A DNA stretch of 64,000 bases, from assembly GCA_023935145.1 (NCBI GenBank), contig CM043699.1, forward strand, positions 63,704,638 through 63,768,637. Direction: 5' to 3'. How positions within the stretch are numbered: position 1 is the stretch's first letter; every line of letters begins with the position of its first letter. The position numbers and the translations under genes are program-made. The notes beneath the pieces were generated by a model, which worked only from the letters and a program-made list of their open reading frames with translations, did not search any database and was not told the origin of the DNA. Source of the DNA: Bretschneidera sinensis (Eukaryota; Streptophyta; Magnoliopsida; Brassicales; Akaniaceae). Shown piece by piece: positions 9,800 to 20,065 of the stretch.

Positions 9800-10208
9800 T
9801 GTTAGGATTTCATCCACACACTCATAGGAAATAAAATCACACAACCACAAAGAGAAAAATTAAATAAAGACGAACACCAAAATTTTACGTGATTCGGCCA
9901 CAACAGACCTACGTCCATGATAACAAACTCCACTAATAAATCAACCACATTAAAACTTTTTGGATTGTTAAAAAGTTGTAAAACCCTCTCAACTCTCACT
10001 ATCCCAAAGTCCCATTACACCGTCTCAAATAACCCAACCCTTGGTTATCCCAATGCTACAAGACTTGAGATTGTTACAAATAAAAGACTTCTAGAGCCCT
10101 ATTTATAATAATTAATAACCAAATCTTTTTGACACATAGACAGTGTGGGATTAGAACTACTTACAATAACACTTATCTCCAATGTGGGATTTGAGGAGTA
10201 TCCCAACA
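9800..10208 (-). repeat. 5' LTR of the short Copia
   Basis: Pairs with 7898-8305. The primer binding site is at 9786-9797. Its right end, together with 170 bp of flank, is duplicated in tandem (10131-10628). Confidence 0.85.
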
Positions 10209-10628
10209 ATACAGTAATGAAACTCCAAAGACTAATAAACGTGACCAATTATGCTCCTCAATAATAAAGTTCATTTCCTTATCAACAACCCCCATAGCAT
10301 ACAACTCCTTCAAGTGTCTAAACTGAGCCTTGTAATGATCTCAATGATTTTCCATTTAGTTCAAGCTAAGCTACTCATTGACACATAGACAATGTGGAAT
10401 TAGAACTACTTACAATAACACTTCTCTCTAATGTGAGATTTGAGGAGTATCCCAACAATATACTAATGAAACTCCAAAGACTAATAAGCGTGGCCAATTA
10501 TGCTCCTCAATAATAAAGTTCATTTCCTTATCAACAATCCCTATAGCATACAACTCCTTCAAGTGTCTAAACTAAGCCATATAATGATCCCAGTGATTTT
10601 CCATTTAGTGCAAGCTTAGCCACTCATT
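10131..10628. repeat. 249-bp tandem duplication across an LTR edge
   Basis: Two units, 10131-10379 and 10380-10628, begin with GACACATAGACA and each contain the last 78 bp or so of the short-Copia LTR plus 170 bp of flank. The duplication happened after insertion, because it includes the LTR/flank junction. Confidence 0.85.
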
Positions 10629-10750
10629 GAACTTGGCCCTAAAACGCAGCTGAAATTTTCCAGCAACATCCCTAGATGGATATTGACCAATTAGTCCCCT
10701 ACAATATTGTTCTTCTCCTATCACGGTGAGTAAGAATGTTGCTTCTCATC
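10400..10750 (-). other. Unrecognised, decayed coding-like stretch
   Basis: The minus strand gives a conserved-looking peptide with few stops: 'FLLTVIGEEQYCRGLIGQYP' and then 'GKFQLRFRAKFNEWLSLH'. It continues into the duplicated flank ('FRHLKELYAIGIVDKE'). I do not recognise the family. It may be a relic of a host gene or of a transposon. The confidence reflects uncertainty that it was ever coding. Confidence 0.25.
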
Positions 10751-11044
10751 TGTCCATCATATCCTAGCCATGCATTCTAAAATTGTAAATATTACAATTC
10801 TCTTTATTTTTATTTTTCTGTATATGTTCTCAAGCCAAAGCAAGTCAATTTTGCAATAAAACAAAGCTACAAACCCAAGATTAGCAAGAAAGATTAAACA
10901 TATATAGGCTATGCAATTAATAATATACATGGAGCATAATGTATATACAAAACAAACCATACATGAATTCAATGCATTCAAAGTATATGGAAGATTGAAG
11001 TAGCATGCTTAAATTTTCATAGAAGAACATAAATGATAGACCAA

Positions 11045-11465
11045 AAGCAATACTCAACTGAAATACCAATTTCATCAAGTATATGAAATTGAAAATTTAG
11101 CATTCATATCAGTTCAATCCAACACAAAAATCAAAACCCAATAGTTATCAGAAATATTAAGTCGATATGATGTAACATATGCATCAAAGAACAAGAATTA
11201 GAGATTGAAACAAATAACCATTTCATCAAGCATATGAAATCAACAATTAAACACAAAAAATACTCAATCCAACCCACACATCAATACCCAGCAGCTATGG
11301 GGAAATCGATAATAAAAAATCATCAAAAACATATATAAGACACTGAAAAATAGTCAAAAAATTTTCATTTCATCAAGCATATGAAATCAACAAATTAAAC
11401 ATCAAAAATCACTTCAATCCAACCAAAGATATATACCAACAACTACGGAGTATTGAAAAAATGTT
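11045..11465. repeat. Degenerate tandem repeat, about 3 x 155 bp
   Basis: Three diverged copies, starting near 11055, 11215 and 11365, share 'TTTCATCAAGCATATGAAAT' followed by 'CAATCCAAC' about 50 bases later. They are A-rich, with no coding signal. They lie 1-1.4 kb upstream of the GRF start codon. Confidence 0.65.
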
Positions 11466-12482
11466 TTACCAAAAGACCATTAAGTAAAAATATACTCCTA
11501 CTTTTGTCCTAAGTGGTGACAAGAGAATCTCAAAAATTTACAGCATAAACTTTCATATGCGATTTTTATCAAACAGAACACGCCACATGGACGAGAGTAC
11601 ACCACATGGACGAAATTCTCATTTTTCATTTATGTCTATGCGGCTTACTACTTAAGCTTCGAAATAACTAGAAAAGTTTAACTCGAGCTAAGGGACCGAA
11701 TGTATACATTCTACTTGTTGTAAATGCTTTGCCCGGATACCTCTTGAAAATGTAAACATCTCCCGTTAGTATTTTTTTTTTTTATCTTTTTTAACATGTA
11801 GTAAATTATTTGCTTTAGGTCTCACCATTACCAACCACTTGAAGCTATCGTGGGTCCGAACACATTAAAGCCTGGATAAATCAGTTTATTATATACAGAA
11901 CAGAATTTAGAAAAGGAAGAAAGAGACCATTTTTACACTTGCCCATATTTGACTGCTTGGAAAGGGAGAAAAAACATACATCACTCCACCTTGACAACAC
12001 CACCTCTTTCCAACAACGAAACGAGTGAACAACACATCTCTCCTCTCAGACACCTGCAAGGCAGCACCTTGTCCTTTGAAGCAGTGTCTTTATTATATTA
12101 GTAGTAATTAATGAAGGCTTAATTAAGGAAGCAAAAACTACCCAATAATTAGCCAGACAAACATATTTATCATTAATGCAAAAAAAAGGGGGTCACAAAT
12201 AAAAAGGAAAAAGAAAGACCCTCTCCAATAAAATGAGACCAAACTTGACCTTTGAGGATTCCTTGTAACAGACACTGCCCCCCTTAAGAAAACACAGAGA
12301 GATAGGAGACTGACATATATGACCTTTGACGATAAATATGTATCAGACAGAGGCTGATCTGTGTCCCATGTTCTTCACTGTGTCAAAAAAGCCATGCTTT
12401 AGCTTCTGGGTCTAGAGGGTAGAGGAAGAGAGTGTAATAGTAATAGAAGTGAGTGGTAGCTAAGTAGTATTTGCCAGTGGAG
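11466..12482 (+). promoter_or_regulatory. GRF upstream region and 5' leader
   Basis: No coding signal is seen here. The last 250 bases are A/G-rich ('CACAGAGAGATAGGAGACTG' near 12290), as is common in plant 5' leaders, and presumably hold the transcription start. I cannot place a TATA box firmly. An in-frame TAG at 12465-12467 closes the GRF frame upstream of its ATG. The region is free of recognisable LTR DNA. Confidence 0.5.
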
Positions 12483-15400
12483 ATGAATAGTGGTGGAGGT
12501 GGTGGTTGTGGTGGTGGGGGGACGGGGGAGGGGGTCACAGGGGCAGGGATAGGGATGATTGCAATGAGGTCACCATTTACAGTGTCCCAGTGGCAAGAAC
12601 TGGAACATCAAGCCTTGATCTTTAAGTATATGATGGCAGGTCTCCCTGTTCCACCTGATCTTGTGCTCCCTATCCAGAAGAGCTTTGAGTCTGTTTCTCA
12701 TAGGTTCTTTCACCATCCCACCAGTAAGCCAATCCTTTTAAAACTGTCTCTCTCTCTCTAGAACCCCCTCTTAAACCACTCTCTCTCTCGGTACACATAT
12801 ATTTATAATTATGAAATCTTTCTTCATCTATTATTTTTCTCTGTTTTCAGATTTGCTGGTTCGATTTTATATGTTTGTTTTTCTTTTCCGGTGTGTTAGA
12901 TTTTGATTTGAGGAATCTTATTCAGTGTCTTTGCATTTTCTTTTGTTTCGAAAAAATGGAAATCGTGGGTGTTTTTTTTTTAAAAAAAAAAAAACGTAGA
13001 CCAGCATTTCAGGTTGTCATTTTTCTAAAATTTTAAGTAATATGGTTTAATCTGGTTACAAAAATAGATTCCGAAGAGATTGTCTATATGCAGGAAATTG
13101 TTGTTCTTTTTAGTGGATTTCACTATCTGTTTGATTAATTTGATCTCTTATTTATTATTTATTTTTCTTATATGGTATAGTAAGGATTTGGTATTTTTCA
13201 TGGATTTTCTTCAATTCCCAAAGATATAGGGGAACGCCCTTTCGGTTTTATTCTTTACTTTATCAATAAAACTACATTTCAAGGAATTGGACCTTTTTTT
13301 TCCGTTGTGTGTAAATTTTGGCAAAATAGTGCAATATTTTCCCATCTTCAATTTGTTTATCAAGGATTTTATCAATATTCCTTTTTGGTCTGGTAGTTCT
13401 TTATTTCAAAAGATATTTGTATTTGATTCCAGTCCTTTTCTTTAGTGCTTCTTTAGACACCCATGTGATTGTTTATGACTTGATGCTGAGTGTGATATCA
13501 CTTTTACCATTGTTTATGTATTCGCACTTTGATACTATTGGTCATGATGCTTTATACTGAAATTCTCAATGTAATCTGTTGACCTGAACTCTTTGTTGCT
13601 GATGATGTATTATTTTACTTGTAGCATAGTTTATATTATGCTCGTGTTTCTTATGTTTTATGCTTGTTGTACTGTTGGTAATGAACTGTCAACTGTTTGT
13701 TAGTTATATATCACGTTTGAGTTGATGAATTTTGCAGTGGGATATTGTTCCTTCTATGGGAAGAAGGTGGACCCAGAGCCGGGGCGATGCAGGAGGACTG
13801 ACGGCAAGAAATGGCGGTGCTCCAAAGATGCCTACCCGGACTCCAAGTACTGTGAGCGCCACATGCACCGTGGCCGCAACCGTTCAAGAAAGCCTGTGGA
13901 ATCACAAACCATGACACAGTCATCTTCCACTGTGACATCATTGACTGTCACAGGAAGCAGTGGTGGGACTGGAACCTACCAGAACATTCCATTGCAGACA
14001 TTTAGCAATACTCAAGGCAGTGGTTCTGTCAACAACCAGTCTCATTATAATGTGGAGTCCATTCCCTTTGGAATTCCAAGCAAAGATTATAGGTACCCCA
14101 TTTTTGCAATTAATTTCTGTGCCATTTGGTTGCTTAGATTTTAGAGATAAAGAATGAACTATAGCACTTTGAATCTTGGATACTAACTAATTGGCATAGC
14201 TGTGAAGATAAAATGCTATGCCAACAAAACATGTGGTTTAAGATTTTTGGATATGAATTTAGGATAATTTTGGGTGTAATACCTGTGGCTCTAGTGTTTG
14301 TTGGGACCATGTTGACAAAATTGTGGCAGGAGCAAGATTAGGTGGTCTTGCCTAGGGGCGGAGCCAGAAATTTCACTTTGAGGGGGCTGAATTGTACTTT
14401 AGATAAATAAGTCAATTTTTTTTCTCGAAACAATCCTATATTTTAAGACATAATCATGCCTCACCTCCATCTCTTTCTTTGAAAGTTCTTTTTATGGAGA
14501 TGAAATGATTGGGGAAGCTACTTTTATCGATTTAAATCCCTTTAAAACACAAAACATTTTGAAGAAGTATATCTCACTTTTTGTTTTTGGGGGTGGGGGC
14601 TAACTCTGTAAACTTCGCTTTGAGATGGTAGCCATGGACCCCATTACAATGAATAGCTCCACCCCTGCTCCTGCCCATCTGGGTAATGGAGATCTTGTCG
14701 AAACTTCCCGAACTTCTGTTAGGCAGGGATGCATCATGAAATCTGTAGTATTATGACAGAATGTGTCCTTGGTTGACAGTCTTTTCATTTTTTTCCCATC
14801 TCAATTTCTGCTCTCTGTTTTCTTTGTGAAATTCAATTAGATTTTGAAGCCTGGCAACCATTAGAAATTTTCCCAGCATGCTTTTAGATGGTAAGTTATC
14901 AGCCCTCTTTTAGTTTCTATCTAGAGAAAAAAATGAAGGAAAAACCACAAGGCCTGCTGGTTTTGTAGAATTCTCGTGTACAGAATTCCATGGAACCTGC
15001 TGAAGAAATGGAAGGTTCAGTTTCTTCTTGATTTTTTATTTTATTTTTGGCTCTGAATATAATTGTACAGGTTGAAAACTATATTTGTCACATTCTTTAA
15101 ACCAATTTAGGCTGCAGTAATGATAAATAAGAAATCGGCCTCTTTTTGTTTTAATAATCAAGGTTTATAGTTCATTTTTCCATTTAATTGTGTTAGCTGC
15201 TATTTTATTTTTAAATTGTCGTAGTTCTCTAACATATTAATCTGAGAAATTATATTTAGAAAGCCTTAGCCATTAAATTTGTTCCTGGTCTAATGTTTTC
15301 TTTCTTTTTTTGGGCCCGTTGATGGAAATTGTGTGGTAGGAGTTATATGGAAGACTCCTGCCATCTGTTGGTGGATAAGTAAGTTGCATGAACTTTTTAA

Positions 15401-17472
15401 TTTTCTGCGAGGTTCAGGGTTCTGGGCCCTAATGTCCATCAGATAGTTGTCTAAAATCCATTGTCTTTGCAGTGTTTTTTTTCCTCTATTTTAGAAACTG
15501 TTTCTTTTGGTCTGCTTCTTTTTTCTTTTCTTTTTTTTTTTTGTTAAATTTGATGCAGAAATCTGGCAAGCATTTAGAATTTAGGAGTAGCTATGAAAAG
15601 GGTAGGCAGGTTTTGCAGAGATACTATGTTGAAAGGATTAATTGCCTGCAACCTTTTAAAGAAAGGATTGGGGATAATTTAATTTTCAATGTAAGGCCTT
15701 AAAGATAGCTGCGCAAAGTGGAATGTTTTGCACTGTGCCTATGTGTTTCTTGAGATTAAGCTTTTAAATTGTCATTTTATATAATTATTTGGCTGCTAAT
15801 GCATTTTTGTCTCTTTGCATGCTCTTGTATTTCTACCTGGTTAATCCCATGTGTTTTCCTCTTTTCTTATTTTACCCTTTTTCCTCGACTGATAGTTTGG
15901 AAACCTTTGTATTTTTAGCTTTCTTTATCCATCTCTTGGCTTTGAACTTTTCTCTTTCCCTTTCAAATTGAACTGAAGAACCTAATTCTTCAAGATTTTC
16001 TATAGAAGAATTAAAATAAAAAAAAAAAAAAAGAGAAGAGGGTGTGGGTGAGGAAGCTTGTGATGTTTCATATGTGACATTCAGCACTTGCCTTCCCAAA
16101 GAAGCACTTTTAGCTATTGCAGTCATCTGGGTTTTGATGATCTTAGTTTGCTAAATAATTCTGGATTGCTGAATGACAAACGTGTCAAGAATTTCATGCT
16201 CCTTTTGTCTGCTTTTCTGATTTTCTTTTTGATAAGTTTTGGACTGCGATTGCTCTGGGCCTTCATTTTTCCTCTGCCCTTCTTATTTTGTTTAAATGAA
16301 CTTGTCTGTCCAGCTTTTGATTTTGTGACAATTAGGACCTGTTCAAAATTGCTGATGCAATATTGAAGATAGAGACTTGAGTGCGATTGAGTATTGAGTC
16401 TTCTTATACCATCGAGACTCTTTATTAGCATGTGCTTGATAGATTCAGAGAATGAATAAGTGAACTTAGGTGTTTGCTAGATAGATCCAGAGAATGAAAT
16501 AAATGAACTTGTGTGTTTGCTACTAACAGTTCAATATCCTTCTCTGTATTTATTTATTTATGTTTCATCACCATCATCATCATTAATATTGTTACTTTAT
16601 TACTTCTGAAGTTGGATATGATGTCCCATGACATCATAGGTCACATCAGTAAGGGGCATGCTAGACTTATTTCAGTAAATGCCGAAAAACATGTTAATGT
16701 GGAAATCTAGCCATTTTTGTCAGAAGCTTATTGAATGATGATCAGTTTTGAGGAAAATTGTTCAGATTATTTGTTTCTGTTAACCAAATGCCTTGCAATT
16801 ACATAATTCCACGGTTGCTACCATTAACGATAGCTACCTCATTTAATACACTGCTCACTCATCCTGATTTTCTTATACTGATTGAGAACCTATTTTCGAA
16901 GTACAATTTGAGGGATTACTTTGTTATTTTCTATTTGTTATCTAGATGCCTGTTTTCTCTCAATTCATACAAATATACAGGTACCTTCAAGGACTTAAAC
17001 CAGAGGTTGGCGAGCATAGTTTCTTCTTGGAAGCTTCAGGAATCAACAGGGGTCTCCAGATGGACTCACACCTGGATAACACATGGCCGCTGATGCAGTC
17101 TAGAGTTTCCTCATTTCCACCATCAAAATCGAGTGAGACTTCTGTTTTGCAGAATGATTATCCCCAGCATTCCTTTTTCAACAGTGAATTTGCCTCGGGA
17201 GAACCTGTAAAACATGAGGGTCAGTCTCTTCGACCTTTCTTTGACGAGTGGCCTAAAACTAGGGACTCATGGTCTAGTCTTGAAGACGAAAGATCCAACC
17301 AGACTTCATTTTCCACAACCCAGCTCTCAATATCCATTCCAATAGCTTCTTCTGATTTCTCTACTTCAAGTTCTCGATCTCCCCATGGTGAGTTTCAAAA
17401 TAAAGTTGCAATGTGTCTCTTAGATGTCCATTTTTATCTGAATCCTTGTGGAATTGTTTTGCAGATAATTGA
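12483..17472 (+). CDS. GRF: Growth-regulating factor (GRF), QLQ-WRC transcription factor
   Basis: Four coding exons, 12483-12723, 13738-14092, 16981-17387 and 17465-17472, with GT-AG junctions, give 336 residues. The start is ATG 12483: the frame has TTG at 12471 and a stop at 12465. Residues 1-24 are Gly-rich. The QLQ domain is at about 31-66 ('[20 protein letters not shown]'); it binds GIF/ANGUSTIFOLIA3 co-activators. The WRC domain is at about 82-130, with the zinc ligands C98, C108, C119 and H122 (CX9CX10CX2H) and basic nuclear-localisation segments; it binds DNA. The C-terminal FFD ('LRPFFDEW', about 282-289) and TQL (312-314) motifs are present. GRFs promote cell proliferation in leaves and other growing organs, in the nucleus. 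A miR396 site lies in exon 2. All key residues are present, so the gene looks functional. The exact paralogue cannot be fixed here. Confidence 0.93.
13881..13901 (+). promoter_or_regulatory. miR396 target site in GRF exon 2
   Basis: The bases encoding R-S-R-K-P-V-E, at the end of the WRC domain, begin CGTTCAAGAAAGCC. This is the highly conserved miR396 complementary site of plant GRF genes. It predicts post-transcriptional repression by miR396 in maturing tissue. The match is from memory of the conserved site. Confidence 0.92.
14093..16980 (+). other. GRF intron 2 (2.9 kb)
   Basis: A long intron with GT at 14093 and AG at 16979-16980. It is T-rich, with several homopolymer runs. Apart from the MITE-like insertion at 14353-14668 I see no gene, RNA or coding relic in it. 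The open frames inside are chance frames. Confidence 0.85.
14353..14668. mobile_element. MITE-like insertion in GRF intron 2
   Basis: About 315 bp bounded by imperfect inverted ends (AGGGGCGGAGCCA on the left; the right end reads AGGGGTGGAGCTA on the opposite strand). It is A/T-rich inside and non-coding. The short length, inverted ends and intronic location suggest a miniature DNA transposon. I could not identify a clear target duplication, so the superfamily is open. Confidence 0.4.
17388..17464 (+). other. GRF intron 3 (77 bp), open if retained
   Basis: GTGAGT donor and TTGCAG acceptor. Splicing gives the short end 'SPHDN' then stop. If the intron is retained the frame stays open through it and ends at 17488, giving a different tail of about 33 residues after 'SPHG'. 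Confidence 0.75.
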
Positions 17473-17646
17473 GAGGATGATGCATTAGGAAATGTCAGAG
17501 CCATATCATAGAAGACAACGTTGATATGTTTGTGGTTGAAGAAATCCTTTGTTGTCTTTTGGTTTCGGCGCATGAATCTACATTATGGGTTTTCCGCTTG
17601 CCTGTATGTGTAGTGTTAGATTTGTAAGTTCAATTTTTAGGTATGA

Positions 17647-17652
17647 AATAAA
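17647..17652 (+). terminator. GRF polyadenylation signal candidate
   Basis: AATAAA, 175 bases after the GRF stop codon, in a T/G-rich context typical of plant 3' ends. Confidence 0.5.
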
Positions 17653-17659
17653 ATGAACA

Positions 17660-18119
17660 TTGTGGTTGTACTGAATGAAACCCAGAACATTGTGCTTGTA
17701 CTGAATGAAAGAGCAACAGTTTTTCTGCATGGCTTTGATTGATTGCTTCTTAATACCTAAATAAGGTTCTCTTTATTTATGAAATTACATGTTTGAGATT
17801 TGTTGCTTTTGTCAGTTTAATAATATTAATTTGATGAGCGAATATTTTGTTTGGGTAAATCACTCTTTTTTCCCTCAGATGGAGGATTTGAACCTAAATC
17901 TCCTCTTTTTCAAAAAACGGGTGGTTATTATTGGGTTATGCTCATTGCCCAAGCTATAATTTACGCCAAGCTATTGTTTGTGTACTAGATAAAAACAAAA
18001 AACTGGGTCAAGCAAGTCGTAATTTCTGTCACTATATGTTCATCTAATAAATAAGTTTATGAACATATTTTGAAAAGACCATATCATTTAATATGTTAAT
18101 GTTGTATTTTTTTACCTTT
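17660..18119. other. Intergenic region after GRF
   Basis: No gene is seen. Near 17880-17960 a stretch ('GATTTGAACCTAAATCTCC') resembles the 3' tails of plant retroposons, but it is too degraded to classify. Confidence 0.4.
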
Positions 18120-18124
18120 CAAGT

Positions 18125-18340
18125 AAATTGCATTAAAGAGGAGCCGAAGTCAAAACAGGCCCAACAGAACCTGCCAAAACAGGGGCAGCTACTGCTTCCG
18201 GAACAAGCCCAACAAAATTAACAGAGCTTGGCCATTTGGCAACATTATGGGCCAAATATTCAGCAGTCCTAGGTAGATAATTAAAAGGACAACAGAGAAA
18301 AGAATTATTTTTGTCTTGATCTTTACAAATTTTGCCATCC
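18125..18340 (-). pseudogene. LINE RNase H tail relic
   Basis: The minus strand reads 'YLPRTAEYLAHNVAKWPSS', which resembles the last block of the RNase H domain in plant L1 elements (an N-x-x-A-H-x-L-A-like pattern). The upstream catalytic parts are missing. It is a short, probably 5'-truncated retroposon fragment. Confidence 0.45.
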
Positions 18341-18976
18341 AAGAAGAATTCTACGCTCAAAAAACCTGGAAAAACCTACTGGTACTCCAAATGTTTTAAC
18401 CAAAAAAGGAACTGGTAATTGCTTCTTAAGTCATTAATAAAAGTAATCATTCTATATAATCCTCTTTAATGAGCTCATCACCTGAAACAACTACATAATG
18501 TCATGACGGGTTGCATTTCCTGATCAAATTAGTCAATGACTTCAAATACATGCGTATTTAAGAATGCCTTCATGAATTTACATTCAAAAAGTTATTCATC
18601 ACATAAACGAATTCTTTCAGGCGGAAACTTAAATAATGGATTGATTAAGAATCAGAGTTTGGAATGTAGCAAGTATATAAAAAGAAGTTTGGAAAGTAGT
18701 AACCTGCAAGTCTCAAACAAAATTCCCCTGATTGAAATCAAAAGCAAAACAACAGCTCTGTATCATAAAACAAATTTGATCCCCTCGCATTTCTGTGGGC
18801 ACATTTCATAGTCACAGAAAACCTGAAAAAAAAAAAAAACTAAACTAAACTAAACTAAACTATGAGGTAATTGCTCAGCATCAAGATTTTCCTTTTCCTC
18901 ATGGCAGCTACAAAATTGTTTTCAATCTAATAAATTAACTTCCCTAGCCTGCTTGTGCAACTGTGCACATGACAAT
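18341..18976. other. Intergenic A/T-rich stretch with CTAAA microsatellite
   Basis: No coding signal. A 14-base A run precedes about five copies of CTAAA at 18839-18861. It includes the presumed 3' flank of the mTERF fragment. Confidence 0.5.
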
Positions 18977-19318
18977 TTAAGCTACCTCAACGGAGCGCAA
19001 CCGCATCTCAATCAATCTGACATTGAACTCTCCATCGCTGACCTTCAACATCTTGGATAACGGCATCGAGAACCCGATCTCTACCAGCAATCGGTGGCGG
19101 GGCTTAATCTTCCTCTCCAGGCTAAACGAGAAGTACTGCGGGAAGCTCTTGAGCTCCTCCACGTCCCGTCCCATCTCCCTTACGAAGTATTCCAACTTTG
19201 GTACCAAATTGTTGTTGACGCTGAAGGTCAACAGCCCCGGGGACCTGACCACCATAGTTGACACCTCCTCTCGGGAGAACCCCAAGCTCTCCTGTAAGTA
19301 CTCGATCTTGGGGACCTG
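18977..19318 (-). pseudogene. mTERF-family 3' gene fragment, fused to LTR
   Basis: About 113 codons on the minus strand, ending at TAA 18977-18979, match the C-terminal part of a plant mTERF protein. mTERFs are helical-repeat nucleic-acid-binding proteins of chloroplasts or mitochondria. The repeats are visible as '[19 protein letters not shown]', '[14 protein letters not shown]' and '[20 protein letters not shown]'. No stop interrupts it, but the N-terminal part and transit peptide are missing. At 19318 it joins Athila LTR sequence, which continues the frame to an ATG at 19366. It could be the truncated end of a local gene or a captured fragment. The frame is well preserved compared with the transposons around it. 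Confidence 0.75.
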
Positions 19319-19372
19319 ACGGGCGGCGCTTCCCCTCGTGGTAGCAATGCCTTCGGGATCCACCATAATGCT
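19315..19372 (-). repeat. Inverted scrap of Athila LTR
   Basis: This is the LTR segment normally preceding GTGGAATTTCTCCC, but inverted: it reads like the minus strand of 57726-57788. A change of CTG to ATG at 19364-19366 creates the start codon of the LTR-mTERF frame. Confidence 0.75.
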
Positions 19373-20056
19373 AGTGGAATTTCTCCCATGTAAAGTTGTT
19401 TATTTATTTCTTTATATTCAGTTGTTTTAGTTTAAATGTTTGGCACTTTTTATTATAGTTTTATAATTATGAGTGGCTAGACTCTTCAGCTAAGGTTGAA
19501 GATGAAGCCCTGCCGTTGTTTGGCGTAGTAGTTCAGATTTGCTTGTACAAATCTGACAATTTTTAGTATAAAATGTTATGTCAATTATTTGAGTTAATCT
19601 TATAATTGATTGAGTTTAAATTGTCTGTTGGATATTCTTTGTGTTTCATCTGATGGATACATTGAATGCTTTTCGATTAAATTGGATTTCCTTTGTGATT
19701 TGTTAAGAGCGGATACATTGGAGGCTTTTGGTTTAGTTGGGATATTCTTTGTTTTTTGTCTTATAGTTGGGTTCATTGAATGTTTTGATAGGCTTTATTT
19801 TTAGAACATATATGCTTAACTTCGGTGGGGTGGATTCGGAAACCTTAGTGTTTTAATTATTATTTTTTAATCAACTTAGTTTAGTTTATATTTCTTTTGC
19901 AATATTATTCACAATTTGGAACTAGGTTAAGATAAAGTTAGTTTAGATTAAAAATATATTTTCACAACGCAATTCCCTGTGGATTCGACCTCGCACTTGC
20001 ACAACGCTATACTGCAAACGACTCGTGCGTTTGCGAGTAATTTAAAACGCACAACA
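19373..20056 (+). repeat. Athila family-A LTR, 3' part, plus strand
   Basis: From GTGGAATTTCTCCC to the LTR end ACAACA, matching 57792-58491. It is followed by the first bases of the primer binding site region (AGCTTTTGGCGCC, 20057-20069) and then, without a spacer, by an inverted LTR. Confidence 0.85.
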
Positions 20057-20065
20057 AGCTTTTGG

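Larger units (their letters stand above)
7898..10208 (-). mobile_element. Short Copia element, gag-protease only
   Basis: A minus-strand Copia element with LTRs of about 408 bp at 7898-8305 and 9800-10208. Its primer binding site (reverse complement at 9786-9797) matches initiator tRNA-Met. A purine tract lies at about 8306-8320, next to the left LTR. Only gag and the start of the protease region remain; integrase, reverse transcriptase and RNase H are absent, so it is non-autonomous. Candidate target duplications are ACACA (7893-7897) and ATACA (10209-10213), one mismatch apart. Confidence 0.85.

Noticed and set aside
12471..12482. In-frame TTG at 12471 as the GRF start
   Set aside because: Plant translation uses ATG; the first in-frame ATG is 12483, and a stop lies at 12465.
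16088..16431. Frames on both strands within GRF intron 2
   Set aside because: Intronic, low complexity, no domain, and flanked by consistent exon junctions.
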